From the NCBI RefSeq assembly GCF_000300535.1, contig NZ_AMSH01000035.1, positions 1 through 35,184 of the forward strand: a stretch of 35,184 nucleotides of DNA, in the 5' to 3' direction. The DNA comes from Bacillus xiamenensis (lineage in GTDB: Bacteria > Bacillota > Bacilli > Bacillales > Bacillaceae). Both the position numbers and the translations under genes were made by a program. Shown in pieces: positions 24,747 through 31,376 of the stretch. A model generated the notes under the pieces. It did not search any database. It worked only from the letters and a program-made list of their open reading frames with translations, and had not been told where the DNA came from. Within the stretch, counting starts at the first letter, position 1; the number at the start of each line of letters is the position of its first letter.

Positions 24747-24909
24747 TTAAACGTGTCACCTCCTTTATCCAATGAGGGACTAGACTCGTCATGCTAATCT
24801 CTTTTTTTATATTTTGTTCAACTCGTTTCAGTATGACAGGATCAATTTTGCTATAGATTTTTTGAAAATCTGTATTGGGATTTGGGTTTCCCCATTTGGG
24901 TTTAAACAT
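24739..24909 (-). CDS. Small tail-module protein, possibly a shortened HK97 gp10-type protein
   Basis: 56 residues from ATG 24909: MFKPKWGNPNPNTDFQKIYS, then KIDPVILKRVEQNIKKEISM, and a SLVPHWIKEVTRLNE end. It heads the leftward tail operon and overlaps the next gene. The position (just before a tail-completion candidate) is where the HK97 gp10 family normally sits, but that family is more than twice as long. This is either an unrelated small protein or a remnant. Its ribosome binding site (GGATGGTG) is modest. Confidence 0.5.
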   Translation of the reverse strand: MFKPKWGNPNPNTDFQKIYSKIDPVILKRVEQNIKKEISMTSLVPHWIKEVTRLNE

Positions 24910-24944
24910 GGCTTACACCATCCATTTATGTGAGATATTATCGT

Positions 24945-24973
24945 TTGAATTTTTTTAGTTGTGCGAATATAGG
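24945..24973 (+). promoter_or_regulatory. Possible rightward promoter with following hairpin
   Basis: TTGAAT (24945-24950), 17-bp spacer, TATAGG (24968-24973). A GC-rich hairpin (GCGC-ATATA-GCGC) follows at about 24975-24987. It would drive two very small rightward reading frames inside an otherwise leftward region. The -10 box is poor, so this is tentative. Confidence 0.35.
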
Positions 24974-25018
24974 AGCGCATATAGCGCCCCAACACTCATA
25001 CAAAAAGGAGAAATAAAA

Positions 25019-25069
25019 ATGTTTGTAACTTTCGGGGGCAGTGGGCTGTATCTTACAAACCGCACCTAA
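25019..25069 (+). CDS. Possible 16-residue leader peptide
   Basis: A tiny reading frame, MFVTFGGSGLYLTNRT, 6-8 nt after AAAGGAGAAATAA, a strong ribosome binding site. It precedes a second short frame with an equally good site, so it may be a leader or coupled peptide. The only support is the translation signal. Confidence 0.3.
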   Translation: MFVTFGGSGLYLTNRT

Positions 25070-25097
25070 TCATTCGTTTTTCTGGAGGCAAAATGAA

Positions 25098-25208
25098 ATG
25101 ATTACAAAACTACAAAACGTGAACGCAAATTCATTTGTTTTTGGTAAGGTCGCTGAAATTGCTAGGTACAACCCTTATTCGCTGTTTCCGCAACAAACGG
25201 TATTGTAG
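25098..25208 (+). CDS. Micro-protein, unknown function
   Basis: 36 residues from ATG 25098 with GGAGG 9 nt upstream. The sequence MITKLQNVNANSFVFGKVAE, then IARYNPYSLFPQQTVL, has no membrane helix. It lies opposite to and just left of the small HTH gene, with 18 bp between their ends, and antiparallel to all neighbouring late genes. Either a regulatory micro-protein or a chance frame; the good ribosome binding site tips slightly towards real. Confidence 0.4.
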   Translation: MITKLQNVNANSFVFGKVAEIARYNPYSLFPQQTVL

Positions 25209-25226
25209 TGACGACCAAAAAAATTG

Positions 25227-25427
25227 CTACTTTTTCTTCCATACGAGTTCAGGGCGAGAATAAACAAATTCGACAAGTCGATTTAATTTTTCTTTTGAAA
25301 TCTCGCATTCGAAAGTGAAGTATTTACTTAAATGAGACTGGGTACAACCGCAATGCTTGGCTGCTTCCACTTGGGTTATTCTTCTTTTTTGCATAGCTTG
25401 TCTTAGTTCAAATCGTTCGATATTCAT
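25227..25427 (-). CDS. Small HTH (XRE-type) regulator
   Basis: 66 residues, almost only a helix-turn-helix: FELRQAMQKRRITQVEAAKH, then CGCTQSHLSKYF as recognition helix, then EISKEKLNRLVEFVYSRPEL. It lies between the polymerase terminator and the tail operon. It could regulate the switch between polymerase and structural genes, or the short rightward transcript it faces. The AAAGGAG upstream is about 15 nt from the ATG, rather far, so translation may be weak. Confidence 0.7.
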   Translation of the reverse strand: MNIERFELRQAMQKRRITQVEAAKHCGCTQSHLSKYFTFECEISKEKLNRLVEFVYSRPELVWKKK

Positions 25428-25553
25428 TTATTCTAGTCCCGACTCCTTTCGCAAGATTTATTTAATCATTGCGTTATCATTCATTTTTATGTTATGTTTT
25501 AAATGGGAAATTATTTATTCCCTAGTATACGGTTATAGAAATTCATATGAACA

Positions 25554-25580
25554 TAAAAAACCCTTGATGCAACAAGGGTT
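25554..25580 (-). terminator. Intrinsic terminator of the polymerase gene
   Basis: On the minus strand AACCCTTG (25580-25573) pairs with CAAGGGTT (25566-25559) across a 6-nt loop, followed by TTTTTTA. It lies 30 bp past the polymerase stop and separates the polymerase from the late operon. Confidence 0.8.
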
Positions 25581-25610
25581 CTTCGTGTATCCATTAATCT
25601 GTTATCAAAT

Positions 25611-28600
25611 TCAAGCGGACATTTTTCTGTTTTTTCTCGCAATCGCTTTTCTATCCGCATCCAACTGTTTCCGATGATCTTTATAACAATCCTCACAAAA
25701 GTAATGTCTTCTGGCATTCAGATCACTCAACTTGTTTTCACAATGAGGGTTTTTACATTCAGCAATCACATTTAAATTTGTCTTCAGATTCCACAGGAGA
25801 TCATTTCCAAAGCATCCCCATAATGTATCCTTGAATTTTGTCTTCTTAATGAAGAATAGATATTCAACTAAGATATCAAGCACTTCAGTTTTTGTCACAT
25901 TTAGATTCAATAGTTCGTTAGTGAATACCTTATACACAAACCATTTTTTATCAGATCTCTTTTCTTCCTTTTTCTCTTGATTGCTTAACCTGTATTTATT
26001 CGTATCCATCATTTTGTACACTTTGATCACTTCAACCATCTTTAATAAATCTGAATCCCCATGATTTATCTTCAATTCACGCATTACACATTCGTTTAAT
26101 CTTCTAATCCTTTCTAGCAATCTAGGGCTGCGATCAGGTGCGCTTAAACTTTCATAATATTTCGCTTTGTATAATTCTTTATACTCTTTAAGGAGTTGGT
26201 CTAATTTATCAATATTTTCTTTTGTTAATGGTTTTTTCTTATGTAATTTCGGACTCAAGAACAGTCTGTAATTAAACTCTAATGGATCCAACGCCTTATC
26301 AAAACTTCTTTTCGTTTCTCTTGCAGTCGGCATAATTATATCTATCTTATCAACAGTCATAGCACCATTAGGCATTTCAACGTTCTTCTCATCCTTGTCT
26401 TTCGCATATTTGAAGAAATATGGCAGCTTTCGCCTTCTTGTTTTATCACCTTCTTCAATTTTCAAGAACTTTTCAATCTCATTACTAGCATGTGTAGCCC
26501 TCGTTGGCTGGTATAGCGTTTTTGCATAGTCTATTCCAAAGTTATTCTCCATCGTTAACCATTTGATTACATCCAGGTTCACATTTTCACTATTCCAAAC
26601 TTTTGATATGTTATTAGAAAACTCTCCGATGTTGACCTTGAAAGAACTTCTCAGATTGTCATATATTTTGCCGTTTCCAATGATATCTTTCTGAGCAGAT
26701 TCCATTTCATAATAAAGAGGAAGAATTTCATCATGTTGGCCAACCTTCATATTTCTTTTAGCAATACTGACAAATTCCTTATCGCTTACAACAAGAGCCT
26801 TATCACCATCAAAATCAAACTGCAGTAACCTAAATAGAGAGTCTTTGTTTGATGTATAGATTCCTTTTGTGATGTACCATTTCTTCGTTTTTTCGTTTAT
26901 CACATTGGATCTGATGCCATGCTCTCTATAAAGGTGAGGAGAACGAAGCACGTCAATTTCTAAGCTGTCTTCATATAATTTACAGCTAACCTCTCCATCT
27001 TCAATTAATCCGTTTGGATTTTTCTCACCATTGAACCAAAATTCACAAGCTGCGTACAGGTCGGGTATTAAGAAAGTATGATGTGATCCTTTTAACTTTA
27101 TTTTTCCTGCTTTAGCTTCCTTGATCATCCTCGCTTTAATTTCTTTGATCGTTTCTTTCACATGATTATCTTTTAATAAACTAGGATATACAAATAGAGC
27201 TTCCTGGAGATTGCTTCTTTTCTCATTTTCTTCAACGGCTCCCATAACACCTAACATGGCATCAGTGCTCTGATAAAGTGTTTTGATCTCATTAATCGTA
27301 AGTTTTGTTAATCTTGTCATTTCGCTGTCTGTGATGTCCGTTAATGTTTGAAGCATTTGATAGTTAAGCTTACTTGTCTTTAAGTTCTCCTCTTCCTCAT
27401 TTAATTTGGATGCTTCACAATTATATTCCTTAAAACAGCGTTTGTAGTGATCCCACTTACTTTCACTTTCGTTGCCATAATAGCTCCACATTTTAAATTG
27501 AGACTTCGTAAGGATCATGTGAATATCACCTTTCAGTACATCCCATTCACGACCATCAATGTCTTTTATAATTGATTTACCATGCTCTTTTGCAAACTGT
27601 TTGAAATCGAAAGGTACTAGCATCCCCTTCATAAATGGTGCTCTGAATTGAAATGGTTTATCTGCAACAGTTGGCAATATCATTCCGCAGCCATCAGTCT
27701 GATCGACTGGAATAGTCATCTTCTTCCGAGTTATTTCATATGTATTGCGATCAATATAGTCAAAGCTTCCTTCAATTTCGTTCTCAAAATCTGGAACAAC
27801 TATAGCTTTATCAATATCGAAGCCTTCCCACACAGAACTTGCACTATTGGATAAAGCAAGATAAGCATTCCACTTATTGATATTCATACCGCCTTTAGAG
27901 TTAATCAATTTTTCATCAAGTCCACACATTAAGGTTGTCTTGTGCTTATTGAGCGATGACCTCTTGATGAAGACACCTTTCTTATCACGAATCTGACCAG
28001 CAGATGAGGCATAATAGTCGTACTGCTTTTTATTGAACTTAAATCCTTTTTTGATCAGACTGCCGAAGACTTCTTCATAAAAACTTTCAACAATAATAAT
28101 TTCATCCGAAGGTTGTTCGTTTTCTGTTTCAATTCCTAATGTTCTAGTTAAGGTTGATTCAAAAACACCAATAACCTTGTTAATATTGATATCTCCAGTG
28201 TTCTTGTATCTTATTGCATCGAGATTGAGTTCCCTTGTCTTTTTAAAGTCAGCCATTAATTTTTTCATTTTCTTCTTATTCTGGTTTTTAATAAGATTAG
28301 CAATGCCACACAAATTATTAATTTTTCTTCTAGTAAGTCCTTCATCCTCCAACACTCCGGTATTTTTAAGATGCTTTTCTTCTGAACCATCCAGTTTATC
28401 TGTATCTTCCATTTTATTCTCGTTAGCTGCTTTAAATTTCAGAAAATCAACATAATCAGCAATTATTTTTTCGGCAGTCTGATGTTTTTTTAGTTTTCCT
28501 TCTTGCTTTTCCGTTAATCCAATTGTATCCATTGCATTTACACTCGCATTGCTACTCTTGATTTCTTTCAAAAATTCAACGAAGTAAGTCAAGCTAAGAT

Positions 28601-28691
28601 TTTCATTATTGATGACCTGTTCCTCTGGTGTAAAAAATGCTGAAGTGTCTAATGAGTAAATGTATACTTGCTTTGATAAGTTTGATTTCAA
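25611..28691 (-). CDS. yonO: Single-chain DNA-dependent RNA polymerase, YonO-like
   Basis: 1026 residues from TTG 28691, 5 nt after GGAGGAG. The active-site loop DFDGD (Asp626, 628, 630) binds the catalytic Mg2+ in the double-psi-barrel RNA polymerase/QDE-1 superfamily. It is preceded by a family-like VLRSPHLYREHGIRSNV strand block and followed by KALVVSDKE. SPbeta YonO, a single-subunit enzyme transcribing late phage genes, has the same motif and is about 900 residues. This protein is longer and ends in a zinc ribbon (Cys979, 984, 999, 1002) and a basic tail. The N-terminal third is Lys/Glu-rich and poorly conserved in appearance. It is located just upstream of the structural genes, in the same direction, behind a terminator. 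The role as late-gene polymerase is inferred from the SPbeta parallel. Confidence 0.88.
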   Translation of the reverse strand: MKSNLSKQVYIYSLDTSAFFTPEEQVINNENLSLTYFVEFLKEIKSSNASVNAMDTIGLTEKQEGKLKKHQTAEKIIADYVDFLKFKAANENKMEDTDKLDGSEEKHLKNTGVLEDEGLTRRKINNLCGIANLIKNQNKKKMKKLMADFKKTRELNLDAIRYKNTGDININKVIGVFESTLTRTLGIETENEQPSDEIIIVESFYEEVFGSLIKKGFKFNKKQYDYYASSAGQIRDKKGVFIKRSSLNKHKTTLMCGLDEKLINSKGGMNINKWNAYLALSNSASSVWEGFDIDKAIVVPDFENEIEGSFDYIDRNTYEITRKKMTIPVDQTDGCGMILPTVADKPFQFRAPFMKGMLVPFDFKQFAKEHGKSIIKDIDGREWDVLKGDIHMILTKSQFKMWSYYGNESESKWDHYKRCFKEYNCEASKLNEEEENLKTSKLNYQMLQTLTDITDSEMTRLTKLTINEIKTLYQSTDAMLGVMGAVEENEKRSNLQEALFVYPSLLKDNHVKETIKEIKARMIKEAKAGKIKLKGSHHTFLIPDLYAACEFWFNGEKNPNGLIEDGEVSCKLYEDSLEIDVLRSPHLYREHGIRSNVINEKTKKWYITKGIYTSNKDSLFRLLQFDFDGDKALVVSDKEFVSIAKRNMKVGQHDEILPLYYEMESAQKDIIGNGKIYDNLRSSFKVNIGEFSNNISKVWNSENVNLDVIKWLTMENNFGIDYAKTLYQPTRATHASNEIEKFLKIEEGDKTRRRKLPYFFKYAKDKDEKNVEMPNGAMTVDKIDIIMPTARETKRSFDKALDPLEFNYRLFLSPKLHKKKPLTKENIDKLDQLLKEYKELYKAKYYESLSAPDRSPRLLERIRRLNECVMRELKINHGDSDLLKMVEVIKVYKMMDTNKYRLSNQEKKEEKRSDKKWFVYKVFTNELLNLNVTKTEVLDILVEYLFFIKKTKFKDTLWGCFGNDLLWNLKTNLNVIAECKNPHCENKLSDLNARRHYFCEDCYKDHRKQLDADRKAIARKNRKMSA

Positions 28692-28972
28692 TGAATCTCC
28701 TCCAAATTATTATTTCTATCACGAAGAATGATTAACAAGTTAATCATGATGAGAAGGTGTACAAAGCTTGCTTTGTGCAACTGCTCTTTTGTATGTGAGT
28801 GTTTATGTAATACATGGGGGATGCTTTAGATAGACAATTTTCCACTACGTTCCAAATTATCTATCATGCAGCCAACCATCCCCCATACCCCCTTCAGACT
28901 GTGATTGAGATTTTGTTTTTCCTTTTAAAGAAATGGGTGAGAGTGAATCATACTGAATTATTTAGATTTTTG
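28692..28972 (-). promoter_or_regulatory. Palindrome-rich leader/control region of the polymerase gene
   Basis: No gene is seen. Three perfect inverted repeats follow each other upstream of the polymerase start: ATGATTAAC-AA-GTTAATCAT (28728-28747), ACAAAGC-TT-GCTTTGT (28761-28776) and ATGGGGGATG (28814-28823) with CATCCCCCAT (28877-28886). The last encloses a second arm, GATAGACAATTT with AAATTATCTATC (28829-28840/28854-28865, one mismatch). Minus-strand G-runs at about 28870-28890 add two-tetrad G-quadruplex potential. They could be operators, a structured 5' leader or an attenuator. No consensus promoter is evident; a weak TTGTTA box lies near the first palindrome. Confidence 0.55.
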
Positions 28973-29035
28973 AAAAAACGACTAGTAAAGGTGAGTATCT
29001 TTATTTTGGATTGAGAAGTTTACTAGTCGTTTTTT
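28973..29035 (-). terminator. Perfect 17-bp inverted repeat after the early operon (terminator)
   Basis: 28973-28989 and 29019-29035 are exact reverse complements, with core ACGACTAGTAAA/TTTACTAGTCGT and A/T-runs outside, separated by 29 bp. It begins two bases past the stop of the 29037-30110 gene. It would end leftward transcription, and by symmetry any rightward transcription. The loop is unusually long for a simple terminator. Confidence 0.7.
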
Positions 29036-29036
29036 A

Positions 29037-30110
29037 TCAACTGAAAATGTTAGCAATTACATCTATTGTTTCCTTGTCTAAGGTACCAATATCTAACGAT
29101 ACCAAGTCATCTGATATAGAATCAGATCCACTCTTTATTAACATGTCTATTAAAGCACTAATGTCTTGTATGTAATTCGATTCTCTCCTGTATAAATTAT
29201 CCACCGAATTGGTATGGCGTTTTTTTGCATTTTGCAATAATTTCGCACATGCTTTTTCATTTATTTCTTGAGTGTACGTATCCTGTTCTGCTTTTTTGAG
29301 CAGCAGTTCCAACATGCTAATGCACTCCTCTTCAAGATGTTTGCTATTAAGAATAATCTCATACACTTGGAAATACGAACTAATATTATTGTATAGATAT
29401 AGTTCTTTATTAACCTGTGACTCAAAATCCCTCCAAACCTTTTTACCTTTTGCTCTAATTTGGGAGAGTTTGGCGAATCCCAATTTTTTCATTATCTTTT
29501 TCTGGCATACCAGAATTGCATTTTTTTCTTCCATAGTCGCCAATCTTGATTCTTGTCCATTTTCTTTTACTTTAAAAACGGAAGTATAACTTATCATGCT
29601 ACGATCTGCTAAACTCTTTAAGGCTGTTTCGATGGCCTTTTTAAAACTACTTTGGCTCGTGTTGTAAAAATCTTGCACAGTATAACTATCAGCACCAATA
29701 AGTAATGCTATCTCCTTTTTGTTGTGCATATGTTTGAAATAATTTTTATTAACAAATCCAAGCGAACTGATTAATTTACTTTTTGTTATGTAAACACGCC
29801 CATTGTTATGTTCCTGAGCTAGTATATCTAGCACAAGCCATTCAATTAATTCATTGTAAACAGCATTTTTAACGTTTTTCTTTTTTGGTAACGGAATTGC
29901 ATAACGTGAATTTACAATAATAGAGTGACCCTTTTTTTCGAATGAGCAGTATCGTGCCAACTCTTTTAATTGAGCCTTTTTGCTATCCGTAGAATTTTTA
30001 TAAGTTATACCTGTTTTAATACAAAAATCTTTGTGGTTTTTAAAAATCACTCCAGGTTTTAAAATTTCAATTTTTATAATTATCGCTCCCATATTTTTCA
30101 GTAATAACAT
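29037..30110 (-). CDS. Putative DNA-binding/winged-helix-like phage protein, unknown function
   Basis: About 350 residues; the start is unclear. ATG codons at 30110 and 30092 lack good ribosome sites, while GGGAGCG lies before an ATA/ATT-rich stretch. The protein is basic. A helix-rich middle, KNAVYNELIEWLVLDILAQE then the NGRVYITKSKLISSLGF strand, followed by SFKKAIETALKSLADRSMIS, has the spacing of a winged helix. That is as seen in replication-initiator or transcription-accessory proteins of Gram-positive elements. The C-terminal third is an acidic helix bundle. It is the last gene of the early operon. A replication or polymerase-accessory role is possible but unproven. Confidence 0.6.
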   Translation of the reverse strand: MLLLKNMGAIIIKIEILKPGVIFKNHKDFCIKTGITYKNSTDSKKAQLKELARYCSFEKKGHSIIVNSRYAIPLPKKKNVKNAVYNELIEWLVLDILAQEHNNGRVYITKSKLISSLGFVNKNYFKHMHNKKEIALLIGADSYTVQDFYNTSQSSFKKAIETALKSLADRSMISYTSVFKVKENGQESRLATMEEKNAILVCQKKIMKKLGFAKLSQIRAKGKKVWRDFESQVNKELYLYNNISSYFQVYEIILNSKHLEEECISMLELLLKKAEQDTYTQEINEKACAKLLQNAKKRHTNSVDNLYRRESNYIQDISALIDMLIKSGSDSISDDLVSLDIGTLDKETIDVIANIFS

Positions 30111-30381
30111 CTATGTAATATCTCGCTGTCTCTCTGCAGCTGCTATCGCTATGTTCATCTATTGCGATCTCGTACATGTACTTTATGTATTCCTCATCTA
30201 ACCCTAATTTCGCTATAAAATCCGTAAGCATTGCAATTTGATTCTCAAAGTGTTTTAACGCTTTGTTGGTGTTGTCCAAACCAATTTCAAGGGCATATTG
30301 ATTATTCTGAAGAAACTGTATCTCAGCGTCCTTCTCGTCCTCAAATACTTGATCAGTGTAATAGTGGTTATTATTTTGCAT
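30067..30381 (-). CDS. Small acidic protein, unknown function
   Basis: 104 residues from ATG 30381, 12 nt after GGAGAG; an upstream ATG pair at 30411/30408 lacks a ribosome site. The protein is helical and acidic: MQNNNHYYTDQVFEDEKDAE, FENQIAMLTDFIAKLGLDEE and YIKYMYEIAIDEHSDSSC. The C-terminus reads ETARYYIDVITEKYGSDNYK. Both ends overlap neighbouring genes, showing a translationally coupled early operon. I do not recognise the family. Confidence 0.55.
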   Translation of the reverse strand: MQNNNHYYTDQVFEDEKDAEIQFLQNNQYALEIGLDNTNKALKHFENQIAMLTDFIAKLGLDEEYIKYMYEIAIDEHSDSSCRETARYYIDVITEKYGSDNYKN

Positions 30382-30874
30382 GTAGGACAACAACTCTCCT
30401 TTCTTCATCACAATCCAATTTGCATAAAAGAGTTGTTTTACCCACTTCTAGTTCCCTTATGTATTTCAGTTTGCTACTTTCAATTAAATCAATATGTATT
30501 GTCGCTTCAGGACAGTATTCACTTGCAACGATTAATGAATCGCCTTCTTTATTCCATTTAATTATGTTCATTCTGTGATATCCATCAGAAGTGAATGAGT
30601 TCATACTTCTGATCATTACACCTATGTCTTTTCTTAGATTAGTCGTTGACTCTCTGTAGAGAATTTTTTTACATACACCTTTATTCATCCTATAAGGCAT
30701 TTTGATGATCGCTGACTCGAAATAGTTTAATTTAACTAAATCAGCTACAAATCCATTAGTGATCAGCAGCGCATTCAATTCAGGGTTATAATATGTACCG
30801 TTGTTTTTTAATTCTGTTTTAAACCCAAGATCCTCTGCCATGCTTGCGATAGCCATGCTTCTGAATTTACCCAA
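30371..30874 (-). CDS. Phage early protein, unknown function
   Basis: 167 residues if started at TTG 30874, which has AAGGAGG 6 nt upstream; the longer reading from 30925 overlaps the preceding gene and has no such signal. Segments: AIASMAEDLGFKTELKNNGT, NPELNALLITNGFVADLVKL, KMPYRMNKGVCKKILYREST and a beta-like SEYCPEATIHIDLIESS. The end is CKLDCDEERRVVVLHAK. It is soluble and alpha/beta. It is in the early operon downstream of the arbitrium genes. I do not recognise it. Confidence 0.6.
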   Translation of the reverse strand: MGKFRSMAIASMAEDLGFKTELKNNGTYYNPELNALLITNGFVADLVKLNYFESAIIKMPYRMNKGVCKKILYRESTTNLRKDIGVMIRSMNSFTSDGYHRMNIIKWNKEGDSLIVASEYCPEATIHIDLIESSKLKYIRELEVGKTTLLCKLDCDEERRVVVLHAK

Positions 30875-30891
30875 TCGCTCCCTCCTTCTTA

Positions 30892-31140
30892 TTAAGATTT
30901 TTTGATGCTTAATGATGAATTGCATCGGTTACATGTTATGACCATTTGTTCACCCTTCACATAAAGATCGCTTTCTGTAAAATCTTCTTCACCTATTTCA
31001 TCAATACCGCCAATTTCAGAATCGAATGATAGATGAATCTCATGATGGCCAAATTCATAATCAGAAAGTTCACTATGAAACTTCTGTTCTTTATTAAACT
31101 CCACTTCGTTTCCACAAGTACATTTTAGACTCAAAATCAT
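30892..31140 (-). CDS. Small zinc-ribbon-like protein in the aimX position
   Basis: 82 residues from ATG 31140 after AAAAGGAGAAATTGAA. Two Cys pairs, CTCGN near residue 8 and CNRC near residue 71, frame an acidic strand-rich centre, as in small zinc ribbons. It is the first gene after the aimP terminator, the place where the SPbeta family encodes aimX, the negative regulator of lysogeny controlled by AimR. Sequence similarity to a known aimX product cannot be shown. Its transcription presumably depends on read-through or on a promoter near 31168-31179. Confidence 0.6.
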   Translation of the reverse strand: MILSLKCTCGNEVEFNKEQKFHSELSDYEFGHHEIHLSFDSEIGGIDEIGEEDFTESDLYVKGEQMVITCNRCNSSLSIKKS

Positions 31141-31167
31141 TTCAATTTCTCCTTTTCAGATCATTTC

Positions 31168-31208
31168 TTGATATATCAAAAAGGCAGGGATTCAATCTCC
31201 CCACCTTT
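31168..31208 (-). terminator. Terminator after aimP with adjacent palindrome
   Basis: On the minus strand AAAGGTGGGG pairs with CCCTGCCTTT (31208-31199 with 31189-31180), 10 bp with two wobbles, followed by TTTTTG. Immediately beyond lies the perfect 12-bp palindrome TTGATATATCAA (31168-31179). This is where AimR is expected to act on expression of the following gene, so the palindrome is a possible operator. Confidence 0.65.
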
Positions 31209-31220
31209 CTAATATGTAAA

Positions 31221-31346
31221 TCATCCACCGTTGCCCATTGCTGCAGTTTTGATGAATTCGATAGCTTGCTCCGATGTTTGGCCTGAAGCAAATCCAACAC
31301 TGAAAATTGTGACAGCTACGATTAAAAATAATGCTGTTTTCTTCAT
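31221..31346 (-). CDS. aimP: Arbitrium signal pre-pro-peptide AimP
   Basis: 41 residues from ATG 31346, after a perfect GAAAGGAGGTGATTAA site. A signal peptide (MKKTALFLIVAVTIFSVGFA) precedes a short pro-region (SGQTSEQAIEFIKTA) and the C-terminus AMGNGG. In SPbeta and phi3T the last six residues are the secreted lysis/lysogeny signal (GMPRGA and SAIRGA). By position the signal here would be AMGNGG, keeping Gly5 and a small final residue but lacking the usual Arg4. The gene starts 30 bp after aimR in the same direction, exactly the arbitrium layout, and is closed by a terminator. Confidence 0.88.
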   Translation of the reverse strand: MKKTALFLIVAVTIFSVGFASGQTSEQAIEFIKTAAMGNGG

Positions 31347-31376
31347 TTAATCACCTCCTTTCAATTGATAAGGTTT

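Noticed and set aside
28814-29014. A 66-codon rightward frame upstream of the polymerase gene
   Set aside because: Its start lies inside a hairpin arm and there is no ribosome site; the inverted repeats explain the stretch better.
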